Source: JASSUD01 sp031963005
Lineage (GTDB): Bacteria > Pseudomonadota > Gammaproteobacteria > Burkholderiales > Burkholderiaceae
NCBI GenBank assembly: GCA_031963005.1
Contig: JASSUL010000006.1
Location: 1 to 64,000 of the forward strand
Length of the DNA stretch: 64,000 nucleotides
Reading direction: 5' to 3'
Every line of letters starts with the position of its first letter. Positions within the stretch are counted from its first letter, which is position 1. The notes below the pieces were generated by a model that ran no database searches, was not told the DNA's origin, and saw only the letters and a program-made list of their open reading frames with translations. The position numbers and the translations under genes are program-made. Below are positions 27,728 to 36,710 of this stretch, piece after piece.

Positions 27728-30010
27728 ATGGTTACAACACATAATTTAGGTTTTCCGCGCATTGGCGCTAAGCGTGAATTGAAATTTGCATTAGAAACTT
27801 ATTGGAAGGGGCAATCTACACGCGATGCCCTAAACACTCTAGGCGCGCAGTTGCGTGAGCGGCATTGGGAGTATCAAGCGAATTTGGATTGGGCGCCGGT
27901 AGGGGACTTTTCATTTTACGATCAAGTACTCGATATGAGTTTTACCTTGGGCAATTTGCCTGAGAGGGTGCAGGATTTTCAAGGTGATGCGCTAGATAAT
28001 TATTTCCGTATCGCGCGGGGGCGTTCGGCACATAGCAGTAGTGAGTGTTGTGTAGGTGTGCAGGCAGGTGAAATGACCAAGTGGTTTGATACCAACTACC
28101 ATTACATCGTGCCAGAGTTTAGTGAAGCAACCCGCTTTTCATTGGATGCTTCACGTGTGGTTGAGCAACTGACCCAAGCGCGTAGCCTAGGTGTAAAAGC
28201 GAAACCCGTTCTAATTGGCCCGCTGACCTATTTATGGTTAGGTAAAGCGAAAGACGATTCTGACAAACTCGCACTCTTGTCGCGTTTGCTGCCTGTCTAC
28301 GCAGAATTACTCGCACAACTTGCTGATCACGGTGTCGAATGGGTGCAGATCGATGAACCCATACTGGTCACAGAACTTGACTCGGCTTGGCAGCAAGCTT
28401 TTGCTAATGCATACCAAACCCTTAATACGGGTAAGGTCAAAATCCTGTTGGCTACGTACTTCGGGCAGCTATTAGAAAATCTGCCGCTAGTCTGTCAATT
28501 GCCCGTACAGGGCCTGCATCTCGATGCCATTAATGGGCGTGATGAAATTGATCAGGTGGTCGCTCAATTATCCGCTAATAAAGTACTCTCGCTAGGAGTT
28601 ATTAACGGACGCAATATTTGGAAGACCGATTTACATGCTGCACTCGAATGGCTTGAGCCCATTCATCAGGAGCTAGGATCACGTTTGTGGTTAGCTCCAT
28701 CCTGTTCACTCCTGCATGTACCCGTAGATTTAAGCAGCGAACAAAAATTAGATAGCGAAGTACGCGCTTGGCTGGCTTTTGCGCTGCAAAAGCTCGATGA
28801 ACTCCATGTATTAGCTACCGCACTGAATCAAGGTCGAGAATCGGTCCAGGCCGCGTTAGCCTCAAACCAAGCCGCCGTAGCAGCTCGCCGCGCATCGCCT
28901 CGTGTGCATAATCCTGCGGTGAAAGCAGCTATTGCAGAGTTGGATGCAAGCTTAGGCCAACGTCAAAATCCCTATCCCGTGCGTGCTCAAAAACAAGCGG
29001 CGCTATTGAATCTGCCCGCGTATCCGACCACGACAATTGGTTCCTTTCCGCAAACGGCGGGAATTCGGCAAATACGTAGCCAATTCAAAAAGGGAGAATT
29101 GAACGAGATTGCCTATACGGCGGCAATGCAGGTTGAAATTACCCGTAGTGTGCGAGAGCAAGAAACCATCGGCCTTGATGTGTTGGTACACGGCGAAGCA
29201 GAACGTAATGACATGGTCGAGTATTTTGGTGAGCAACTCGATGGCTATGCGTTTAGTCAATTTGGTTGGGTGCAGTCTTATGGTTCGCGTTGTGTAAAAC
29301 CACCCATTTTATTTGGTGATATCAGCCGTCCTAATGCGATGACCGTCGAGTGGATTCAATATGCTCAATCGCTCACCAGTAAGCCGATGAAAGGCATGTT
29401 AACCGGCCCTGTGACGATTTTGAATTGGTCTTTTGTGCGTGATGATCAACCGCGTTCTGTGTCTAGTTACCAGCTCGCGCTAGCGATACGAGAAGAAGTC
29501 CTCGATTTAGAAAAAGCAGGGATACGCGTCATTCAAATTGATGAAGCCGCGCTTCGTGAAGGTCTGCCTTTGCGTAAAGCGCAGTGGCAAGCCTACTTGG
29601 ATTGGGCTGTAGAATCGTTCCGTATAACGGCGAATGGGGTGAGCGATGAAACGCAGATCCATACGCATATGTGCTATTCGGAATTCAACGATATTATCGC
29701 CTCGATTGCAGATATGGATGCGGATGTCATCACCATCGAGACCTCGCGCTCCGATATGGAGTTACTTGATGCCTTTGATAACTTTAACTATCCGAATCAG
29801 ATTGGCCCTGGGGTATATGACATTCATTCCCCCAATATCCCAACCCAAGAGCATATCGTACAACTGATGCGCAAAGCGGCGCAGCGCATTCCCGCTGAAC
29901 GTCTATGGGTGAATCCAGATTGCGGCCTAAAAACCCGCGCATGGGCCGAAGTGATTCCCGCATTGCAAAACATGGTTGCTGCAGCGCGTACTTTGCGTGA
30001 AGCTGCTTAG
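27728..30010 (+). CDS. metE: Cobalamin-independent methionine synthase
   Basis: Transfers a methyl group from methyltetrahydrofolate (polyglutamate) to homocysteine. 760 aa, full length. N-terminal folate half opens with LGFPRIGAKRELKFALE; catalytic half has the Zn ligands in HTHMCYSEF (~641), VLVHGEAERNDMVEYFGE (~482) and WVNPDCGLKTR (~725). AAGGTAA precedes the ATG. A family-A repeat begins at the base after the stop. Confidence 0.97.
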   Translation: MVTTHNLGFPRIGAKRELKFALETYWKGQSTRDALNTLGAQLRERHWEYQANLDWAPVGDFSFYDQVLDMSFTLGNLPERVQDFQGDALDNYFRIARGRSAHSSSECCVGVQAGEMTKWFDTNYHYIVPEFSEATRFSLDASRVVEQLTQARSLGVKAKPVLIGPLTYLWLGKAKDDSDKLALLSRLLPVYAELLAQLADHGVEWVQIDEPILVTELDSAWQQAFANAYQTLNTGKVKILLATYFGQLLENLPLVCQLPVQGLHLDAINGRDEIDQVVAQLSANKVLSLGVINGRNIWKTDLHAALEWLEPIHQELGSRLWLAPSCSLLHVPVDLSSEQKLDSEVRAWLAFALQKLDELHVLATALNQGRESVQAALASNQAAVAARRASPRVHNPAVKAAIAELDASLGQRQNPYPVRAQKQAALLNLPAYPTTTIGSFPQTAGIRQIRSQFKKGELNEIAYTAAMQVEITRSVREQETIGLDVLVHGEAERNDMVEYFGEQLDGYAFSQFGWVQSYGSRCVKPPILFGDISRPNAMTVEWIQYAQSLTSKPMKGMLTGPVTILNWSFVRDDQPRSVSSYQLALAIREEVLDLEKAGIRVIQIDEAALREGLPLRKAQWQAYLDWAVESFRITANGVSDETQIHTHMCYSEFNDIIASIADMDADVITIETSRSDMELLDAFDNFNYPNQIGPGVYDIHSPNIPTQEHIVQLMRKAAQRIPAERLWVNPDCGLKTRAWAEVIPALQNMVAAARTLREAA

Positions 30011-30214
30011 TTAGACCTCTTTCGTTCCCGTAGCGGCGTCATCCCGGTAGGTTGGTGGTGACGAAGGAACCCCAACATGCATGCCATGACGTCTTTGATG
30101 ATCAGTTTACGATTCAATTAATAGTCAGCGGTGCGCATGTTGGGGTTCCATATTTGATTCAATTCGTCACCACCAACCTACCATACGGGCTACTCGGTTT
30201 CGAAAGAAGTCTAA
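30011..30214. repeat. Family-A palindromic element, complete
   Basis: 204 bp with ends TTAGACCTCTTTCG and CGAAAGAAGTCTAA and long inner arms (GGTAGGTTGGTGGTGACGAA and its complement). Inserted directly after the metE stop codon, so it would fold at the end of the metE mRNA. Confidence 0.85.
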
Positions 30215-30302
30215 TGCAATCAATAGCAGTGTGCTGAAGGAGCATGAAAATAAAAATACGCCCTCAGCACACCGCGATATAGCCTCTTGTTTCTACGGTG
30301 TA

Positions 30303-31580
30303 TCAGAGTGTGGGACGGTATTGATGTTGCAAATACCCATGCCGACGTGAATCAGGCATAGTGAGCGAAATCACTAAACTGATGAGCGCAACGCCGGTGA
30401 CATACCAATAAAAATACGACTCTATTCCTGCCGACTTCATCCACAATGCCAGATACTCCGCCGTGCCACCAAATAGCGCATTGGCTATCGCAAAAGGCAG
30501 GCTAACTCCTAATGCCCGTAATTCGGTAGGAAACATTTCTGCTTTGAGTATGCCCCCAATAGAAGTGTAGAAAATGACGACCATTAACGCAAATAGAACG
30601 ATGATAAAAGCACTATAAGGCGCTGCAGTCTTTAGCGCAGACATAATAGGGATCGTACAGGCTGCCGTTAAAGCGCTAAAAAGAATCATCATATTTTTAC
30701 GCCCAATCCGATCAGAGAGGGCGCCATACAGCGGATAGAGCGGTAGACAAAGCGATATGGCGACTAACATTAATACACTGACGGTGTGCGGTGCCATACC
30801 GGCCGTGTTGACCAAGTATTTCTGCATATAGGTGGTGAAGGTATAAAAGGTCAGTGAACCGCTAGCGGTGAGGCAAAACACCAGGAAACAAGCTCGTTTA
30901 TGCTGCAATAGGCCTCGTAGTGTGCCTGCATCTTGGCGATGTCTGACCGCTTCAGTGGTCGTTTCTTTTAATGAGTTTCGCAGCCACAATACGATAAATG
31001 CACTGGCTGCGCCGAGTAAAAATAAAACGCGCCAACCCCACGACTGTAACTGGGCAACGGTGAGGAGGTGTTGTAACAACATGATCGAGAATAAGGCCAA
31101 TAATTGTCCTCCGATCAAGGTCATAGGCTGAAAGGACGCAAAGAGTCCTCGATGCCTTTCAAAGGCAATCTCACTTAAATACGTTGCGCTGACACCATAT
31201 CCGCCCCCTACCGCAAACCCTTGGAGTAGACGGGCAAATAGGAGCAGCAGAGGAGCCAGAGCACCGATTTGAGCGTAAGTAGGTAAACAGGCAATGACTA
31301 GGGATCCACTAGATATCATGAGTACTGCTACGATCGTGGCCAGTCGGCGACCTTGACGATCAGCAAGACGCCCAAAGAACCAAGCGCCAAGAGGCCGCAT
31401 CAGAAAACCCGCAGCGAAAATCCCCGCGGTATTCAGCAATTGCGTCGTGGGGTCACTGCTAGGGAAAAAAGCCGGTGCAAAGTAAATAGCACAAAACGAA
31501 TACACATAAAAATCAAACCACTCAATCAGATTTCCTGCGGATATCGCCATAATGGTGGAGATACGCTGTTGCCAATGCAT
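30303..31580 (-). CDS. MFS metabolite:H+ symporter (KgtP-like)
   Basis: 425 aa with about 12 membrane helices. Family signs: GNLIEWFDFYVYSF near residue 16, the loop FFGRLADRQGRR (~68) and GYGVSATYLSEIAFERHRGLFASFQ (~130), typical of the MHS group that includes alpha-ketoglutarate and proline/betaine permeases. Substrate not determinable; a dicarboxylate or host metabolite is likely. A perfect hairpin sits 36 bp upstream. Confidence 0.88.
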   Translation of the reverse strand: MHWQQRISTIMAISAGNLIEWFDFYVYSFCAIYFAPAFFPSSDPTTQLLNTAGIFAAGFLMRPLGAWFFGRLADRQGRRLATIVAVLMISSGSLVIACLPTYAQIGALAPLLLLFARLLQGFAVGGGYGVSATYLSEIAFERHRGLFASFQPMTLIGGQLLALFSIMLLQHLLTVAQLQSWGWRVLFLLGAASAFIVLWLRNSLKETTTEAVRHRQDAGTLRGLLQHKRACFLVFCLTASGSLTFYTFTTYMQKYLVNTAGMAPHTVSVLMLVAISLCLPLYPLYGALSDRIGRKNMMILFSALTAACTIPIMSALKTAAPYSAFIIVLFALMVVIFYTSIGGILKAEMFPTELRALGVSLPFAIANALFGGTAEYLALWMKSAGIESYFYWYVTGVALISLVISLTMPDSRRHGYLQHQYRPTL

Positions 31581-31615
31581 GGCATGACTCCTCTATTAAA
31601 AACCCTCATCACCGC

Positions 31616-31648
31616 TGCAATGAACGCAAAACCGGTGCGTTCATTGCA
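31616..31648. promoter_or_regulatory. Perfect 13-bp inverted repeat upstream of the MFS gene
   Basis: TGCAATGAACGCA, a 7-base spacer AAACCGG, then the exact reverse complement. On the minus strand it lies in the leader or promoter of the transporter, where an operator would be expected. No T run follows. Confidence 0.45.
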
Positions 31649-31849
31649 TCACTATGCTGAGGAAAGATTAGGGCGAGCGAAGTATCAATGGCCCATACAG
31701 CGCCAAAGTAGATTGCCTGCATGAGATGCTTGGGAAGTCATGCAAGCATTTTTTACTTAGCTTGAGTGGAAACCGCAGACGCAATATCACTATTTCTCAT
31801 AGTGTCGTCGGAATTTTCAATATTACGGAATTTTTTGGATAAAAAGCAT

Positions 31850-32098
31850 TTATTCTTGTTTTGCACCGCAATAGCCGTTCATTTTAGTGTGTTGGCCGTA
31901 GGGGTTTGCGAGGGACTGGTTATCCGTTACTTCAGATCCAGCAACCACCCAGACAAGCTCGACTAAGGTTAACTTACTGTAAATGCCTTTAGAACTGGTT
32001 TGATGGACTTTTGTGCCTGCTTGCTGAAGTTGGTCGATGCACTCAAAGAATGCTTTGCTTTTACGACTGAGGTAGGGGTCCGTGATGATGATGACCTT
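31850..32098 (-). pseudogene. Decayed frame, possibly phospholipase-D-like
   Basis: 82 open codons ending at TAA 31852-31850, with a TAG directly upstream and no start. The reading VIIITDPYLSRKSKAFFECID ... GIYSKLTLVE ... WVVAGSEVTDN has the shape of a PLD half-site (HxKxxxxD followed by GSxNxT), with the His and Asp replaced. The family assignment is a guess from pattern. Confidence 0.25.
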
Positions 32099-32196
32099 CT
32101 AAGGTGCAGATGAGCGTTGTATCTAGCTGATTAAATTGAAGCTCATCTCACCTCATGTGATGGTAGCTAATCATCACGCAAAACAAGATACAAGGC

Positions 32197-32356
32197 TCTT
32201 AGAACCGGTTCATAGTCTCCAGAAATCACTCTTGAGGTCGTCATGTTGGGGTTCGTACCTCACCCCAACCTACCATTTTTGGGCATTTTTCGTAGGTTGG
32301 GGTGACGAAGGAACCCCAACACAACCCACTTTTAAAGATTATGAACAGGCTCTTAG
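32197..32356. repeat. Family-B palindromic element
   Basis: ~160 bp between CTTAGAACCGGTTCATAGTCTCC and TTATGAACAGGCTCTTAG. The centre holds two copies of the GTTGGGG/CCCCAAC core, one as CACCCCAACCTACC and one as GGTTGGGGTGACGAAGGAACCCCAACA. Confidence 0.8.
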
Positions 32357-32410
32357 AAAAAATAGGGATTGCTGATAGCAATCCCTATAAAAAAATCCAA
32401 TATACCTTTG

Positions 32411-32443
32411 CTAGCATTACGGCAGTATCACTGCTGTAATGCC
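32411..32443 (+). terminator. Hairpin with T run
   Basis: GCATTACGGCAGT-ATC-ACTGCTGTAATGC, one mismatch, followed by CATAACTTTTTTT on the plus strand. No plus-strand gene ends here; it lies just beyond the decayed end of the minus-strand gene at 32698-33213. Confidence 0.45.
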
Positions 32444-32697
32444 ATAACTTTTTTTAAAATTCAAATTATTTTATTTTTCAAAAAAGCTCTCTTCTTCTCT
32501 TGAAATTATTTTTATAGAATAAAGATGAAGAATGGAGTGTACGCCATTATAGGATAAAATATTAGATTCCAGTTTTGGCATAGTGATGGTAATAATATTA
32601 TTATATTCTTCCTCTTTGTTTCAAAATCAACATAATTATATTCTTTAGGCCCGTTTAGATCAAATTCTTTGACATACCGTTTGTCATTTTTTAAGTT

Positions 32698-33213
32698 TCA
32701 AACATAAACTTTATAGGTAAGTAATTTTCCATAGTCTGCGCTAGGTGTTTCAGAGTAGCCGTGAATATGTACTGAAAATTTTCTTTTAAATGGTTTATCA
32801 AATTCAAGTAAAAGCTGTTGTCCTTTAACGTAGCCCTCATTATCTCTGCCTAAAGTTCTACTAAGGCCCTCATGTCGAATTAGGAAGTCACATGTCAAGG
32901 GAAATGTAATAACAAAACGCTCTTTTCGCTGCTTTGAAGTAGATTCAGCCTTTTTTGTAGGTTCTTCTATAAAATTCTTGACTAATTTTTCTAGGTTTTT
33001 AATTGAATTTTCTAGTTTGCATAATTTATGATTATTTTCATTTGTATCATTTTTTCTTTCTAAAATTTCTGAACGTAATATCCGGATTTCTTCAAGAAGC
33101 TCATCTTGTCTAGCTATTGGAACCCCAAGATCAGTTTGATGAATAGTTTGAGTTGGGTAATGAATTGGAACGGTAGTACTGCCAATGCCATGCACTGTCA
33201 TGCTACCCCTCAA
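32698..33213 (-). CDS. Coiled-coil orphan, apparently truncated by a stop
   Basis: 171 aa, unrecognised. Residues ~35-80 (DELLEEIRILRSEILERK) form a predicted coiled coil; the rest looks beta-rich (RFVITFPLTCDFLIRHEG). Sequence beyond the TGA at 32700-32698 continues as plausible protein (NDKRYVKEFDLNGPKEYNY) and, after a one-base shift near 32605-32630, as ITITMPKLESNILSYNGVHS up to TGA 32480-32478. I think the original gene ran to 32478 and has a stop plus a frameshift. Candidate effector by context only. Confidence 0.5.
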   Translation of the reverse strand: MRGSMTVHGIGSTTVPIHYPTQTIHQTDLGVPIARQDELLEEIRILRSEILERKNDTNENNHKLCKLENSIKNLEKLVKNFIEEPTKKAESTSKQRKERFVITFPLTCDFLIRHEGLSRTLGRDNEGYVKGQQLLLEFDKPFKRKFSVHIHGYSETPSADYGKLLTYKVYV

Positions 33214-33601
33214 AATATAAAAAATATATTCAATGAGTCATATAGTCATAAAAATATTAAATAAACCCATTTATTAATGGGTAATGATTTCTACCCCTGC
33301 TCTGATTTCTATACAATAGGGTATTTACATCAATAATATCGGTATGTTATTGGTCGATGAAGCCAAAAATGTCTGATTTAGCGCCACTTTTTATATATGA
33401 AAAATACCTTTAATAAGAGAGTGCCTGCGTAATACAGCACGATTAAAAGTAGGGCGCATGATCAGCTTCCTATCGCATGGCTTAACCTACTCTTTCTTGT
33501 ACATGACTGGCGAATAAATACGTGATTCCCCTTACTTTAAATGTAAGTAATGCGTAGAATGAGAAAATTCTTAGGATGTAATTTATAAAAGGATTTGTAA
33601 G
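33214..33601. other. Spacer between divergent orphan genes
   Basis: AT-rich, should hold promoters for both neighbours. AAAAGGATTTG precedes the ATG at 33602. No other motif recognised. Confidence 0.4.
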
Positions 33602-34117
33602 ATGTTTTTGAACGCTATTTCCTATACTTTTTCACTTCGTAATACGGCAGAGAAAGCGCCATTGTATGAAATGCATTCAATGGACAGTAGCCAATCTAGA
33701 GAAGGGGGGGGAGGGGAATCTTCTGCATTAAGCGATATTGAGCATAGCTCACGGCCGTCTAATAAGCTTCTGAAACATTGTATGAATACAATGAATTCTA
33801 TGGCCTTGTATTTTCTATGGTCTTATGAAGGATTAGACTATGTGGGTAACCAGCTTATTAATAAATCTACAGACATTTTGAACAAGATATGTTTGTTAGA
33901 AGAAGTGGCAGTAGAGGATCCCAAAGCACTAAAAGTCTCTATTAGGGCTGCTATTTCAGAGGTAGAAGCTGAACTAAAAATGTATAAGTCGCTCAATAAC
34001 ACGGTGCAGGTAAGGGTATCGTCCATGTTGGACTCTGCAAAAGTGCAATTAGAAGATTTCGAATTTAACCAACAGAATCTTATGGGAAATATGGCAAGCA
34101 CAGAATTTTTTGGGTGA
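33602..34117 (+). CDS. Orphan small protein, candidate secreted
   Basis: 171 aa, unrecognised. A Ser/Gly-rich N-terminal part (residues 27-55, with a run of four Gly encoded by a G-rich tract at 33702-33716) precedes an all-helical region (60-160). The homopolymeric G tract could slip during replication and switch the gene on and off, but only comparison of isolates would show it. A family-B repeat follows 20 bp after the stop. Confidence 0.5.
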   Translation: MFLNAISYTFSLRNTAEKAPLYEMHSMDSSQSREGGGGESSALSDIEHSSRPSNKLLKHCMNTMNSMALYFLWSYEGLDYVGNQLINKSTDILNKICLLEEVAVEDPKALKVSIRAAISEVEAELKMYKSLNNTVQVRVSSMLDSAKVQLEDFEFNQQNLMGNMASTEFFG

Positions 34118-34136
34118 TGCAAAAAGGCATGGGGTT

Positions 34137-34244
34137 CTAAGAATCTGTTCATAATCTCCAGAAATCGCCTTTGAGGTCGTCATGTTGGGGTTCCTTCGTC
34201 ACCCCAACACAACTTACTTTTAAAGATTATGAACAGGCTCTTAG
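34137..34244. repeat. Family-B palindromic element
   Basis: 108 bp from CTAAGAATCTGTTCATAATCTCC to GATTATGAACAGGCTCTTAG. The centre is TGTTGGGG-TTCCTTCGTCA-CCCCAACA, opposite in loop orientation to the copy at 43747-43844. Confidence 0.85.
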
Positions 34245-34520
34245 AGCCTGTTTAGAGTCTCCCGAAAGGGGTTTTAAGAGGGACTAGAAAAACAGACAGC
34301 TTGGCCCCTGCAAAGCTCCTCTTTGGAGCCCTATATGCAGAGCATGGGCGCGATATAAAAACAAACCAAGAAGGTAGCCGGCAGTGTTGCTTATTAGCTA
34401 TTGCCAGGCTCTGTAATAGGCATACCAGACCTTCGTATATTGCCAGCTGTAGAAGTTAATCTATGCGCTTAACAGTAAAAATTCTGGTGATATTGAAAAA
34501 TACACAGTATTAATATTTTC
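34245..34520. other. Spacer after family-B element
   Basis: Begins with a second partial terminus (AGAGCCTGTTTAGAGTCTCC), suggesting remains of a further related element. No gene seen. Confidence 0.4.
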
Positions 34521-34605
34521 CAATCAAAAAAGCCCCATATACGAAGCTAGCCACTCTTTAATAATTTTTAGTGGCGGCTCCAGTATGCTGGGGCTTTTTT
34601 GATTG
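34521..34605. terminator. Large bidirectional hairpin after atpC
   Basis: CAATCAAAAAAGCCCCA (34521-34537) pairs exactly with TGGGGCTTTTTTGATTG (34589-34605); an inner GCCAC/GTGGC pair (34550-34554, 34571-34575) extends it. The T run in the stem lets it terminate the atp operon on the minus strand. Confidence 0.8.
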
Positions 34606-34642
34606 CGTTGAGAAAACGCAAAATGCGATCGCTACAATTTTT

Positions 34643-35065
34643 TTACCGTTTTCCTGCCTTACGAAGCCGTCCAATGGCGGCCAGCTGAGCTGTTGCATGC
34701 GCTAGTTCTGCCTGGGCAGTAGCATATTCTAGGTCGGCAGTAGCGTTTTGTAAGGCTTCTTCAGCGTGACGGCGTGCTTCTTCGGCTTTTGCTTCATCCA
34801 GATCTTGACCGCGAATCGCGGTATCGGTGAGCACGGTGATGGAATGGGGTTGTACCTCTAAAAAGCCCCCTGCGACAAAGATCATTTCTTCTTGACCCTC
34901 TACGGTCTTGATCGAGACGGTGCCGGGGCGTAGTGTCGTGAGTAAGGGGATATGGCCAGGTAAAATGCCCAGTTCACCGGATGCACCGGGAAGGGTAACG
35001 AAGGTGGCTTGCCCTGAGAAAACGTGGGCTTCAGCACTGACCACTTCTATTTGAATGGTTGCCAT
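34643..35065 (-). CDS. atpC: ATP synthase epsilon subunit
   Basis: 140 aa, rotor-stalk subunit that can inhibit ATP hydrolysis. The start is ATG 35065 (MATIQIEVVSAEAHVFSG), matching the family. The longer open frame to 35260 is an upstream artefact overlapping the atpD end. GELGILPGHIPLLTTL near residue 32 and a two-helix C-terminus (AEEARRHAEEAL) are as expected. Last gene of the operon. Confidence 0.95.
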   Translation of the reverse strand: MATIQIEVVSAEAHVFSGQATFVTLPGASGELGILPGHIPLLTTLRPGTVSIKTVEGQEEMIFVAGGFLEVQPHSITVLTDTAIRGQDLDEAKAEEARRHAEEALQNATADLEYATAQAELAHATAQLAAIGRLRKAGKR

Positions 35066-35165
35066 AAATTTTTCTCTGTGTTGCTTGGCGGCTGGCTTGC
35101 ATCCAATACCGCCAAGCATAGCCTCTGTGCCAAGCACAATATGGCACAGAGTGTTACAAAATGAA

Positions 35166-36617
35166 TTAAGCCTGTTGGAGTTTAGCGGCTTTTTCAAAGA
35201 CTTCGTCGATTCCGCCGACCATATAAAACGCTTGCTCAGGCAGCTGATCGCAAGCACCATCGACGATCATTTTGAAGCCCCGCAACGTTTCTTTGAGCGG
35301 AACATATTTTCCAGGTGCGCCTGTGAAGACCTCAGCAACATGGAAAGGCTGGGACAGGAAGCGTTGAATTTTACGTGCGCGTGAAACGATCAACTTATCT
35401 TGCGGGGCCAGTTCATCCATACCCAGAATAGCGATGATATCGCGCAGTTCTTTGTAGCGCTGTAGGATGGATTGTACGGAACGTGTAATCGTGTAATGTT
35501 CTGTACCGATCACATTCGGGTCGATTTGTCGGGATGTAGAATCGAGTGGATCTACAGCAGGGTAAATCCCTAGCGAAGCGATATCGCGTGAGAGAACGAC
35601 GGTCGCATCCAAATGGCCGAAAGTGGTTGCAGGAGACGGGTCGGTCAAGTCATCGGCGGGGACGTATACCGCTTGCACGGAGGTAATCGAGCCGGTTTTG
35701 GTGGAAGTAATCCGCTCTTGCAGTTTACCCATTTCTTCGGCGAGAGTAGGTTGATATCCCACTGCGGAAGGCATACGGCCTAGGAGCGCAGAGACTTCGG
35801 TTCCTGCCAAGGTAAAGCGATAAATATTATCGACAAAGAATAAAACATCACGCCCTTCGTCACGGAAGTGCTCGGCCATAGTCAAGCCGGTGAGGGCTAC
35901 GCGCAAACGGTTGCCAGGAGGCTCATTCATTTGGCCGTATACCAGCGCAACTTTATCTAACACGTTAGAGTCTTTCATCTCGTGATAGAAGTCATTGCCT
36001 TCACGTGTACGTTCACCAACACCCGCGAATACGGAGTAACCGCCGTGTTCTTTCGCGATATTATTGATGAGCTCCATCATATTGACGGTTTTACCGACCC
36101 CTGCACCGCCGAACAAGCCGACTTTACCGCCTTTCGCAAACGGGCAAATTAAGTCAATGACTTTAATGCCGGTTTCTAAGAGTTCGGAAGAGGGGGAGAG
36201 CTCATCAAAGCGCGGGGCTTTTTGGTGAATGGAGCGATGTTGCTCAGATTCAATGGGACCGGCTTCATCAATAGGGCGTCCAAGTACGTCCATAATGCGG
36301 CCTAATGTAGGGGCGCCAACGGGTACGTGAATCGCTGCTCCTGTATTTGCGACCTTGAGTCCACGACGCAGACCTTCAGCGGAACCCAAGCAGATGGTGC
36401 GCACAACACCATCGCTTAATTGTTGCTGTACTTCGAGTGTGAGTTCGGAGCCCTCTAATACCAACGCATCGTAAATTTTAGGCAATTGATCGCGTGCGAA
36501 TTGAACGTCAATCACGGCGCCGATACACTGCACGATGGTACCGGTATAGCCTTGCGTATCGGTTTTTGGGGAGTTTTTAGGGCTTTTTGTCGCCGCAGCC
36601 GTGGTCGTTGACGCCAT
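35166..36617 (-). CDS. atpD: ATP synthase beta subunit
   Basis: Catalytic F1 subunit. 483 aa from ATG 36617, chosen because AAGGAA lies just upstream; the in-frame TTG at 36632 is unlikely. P-loop GGAGVGKTVNMMEL (~165), catalytic Glu in GVGERTREGNDFYHEM, and VDNIYRFTLAGTEVSALLGR. The DELSEED lever reads DELAPQDK here. An N-terminal stretch of ~28 Ser/Thr/Lys-rich residues precedes the usual start of homology (YTGTIVQCIGAVIDVQF). Confidence 0.97.
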   Translation of the reverse strand: MASTTTAAATKSPKNSPKTDTQGYTGTIVQCIGAVIDVQFARDQLPKIYDALVLEGSELTLEVQQQLSDGVVRTICLGSAEGLRRGLKVANTGAAIHVPVGAPTLGRIMDVLGRPIDEAGPIESEQHRSIHQKAPRFDELSPSSELLETGIKVIDLICPFAKGGKVGLFGGAGVGKTVNMMELINNIAKEHGGYSVFAGVGERTREGNDFYHEMKDSNVLDKVALVYGQMNEPPGNRLRVALTGLTMAEHFRDEGRDVLFFVDNIYRFTLAGTEVSALLGRMPSAVGYQPTLAEEMGKLQERITSTKTGSITSVQAVYVPADDLTDPSPATTFGHLDATVVLSRDIASLGIYPAVDPLDSTSRQIDPNVIGTEHYTITRSVQSILQRYKELRDIIAILGMDELAPQDKLIVSRARKIQRFLSQPFHVAEVFTGAPGKYVPLKETLRGFKMIVDGACDQLPEQAFYMVGGIDEVFEKAAKLQQA

Positions 36618-36710
36618 AAGGGTTCCTTTCAATCTTGCAAATTTCTAAATTAGTGAAATGCCGCGCTAAAGTAGCGCTTGCAGTAAATCTATCTTTGGCA
36701 AATATTCATA

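Noticed and set aside
34643..35260. Longer atpC starting at 35260
   Set aside because: The extra 65 residues overlap atpD and lack similarity; ATG 35065 gives the family start.
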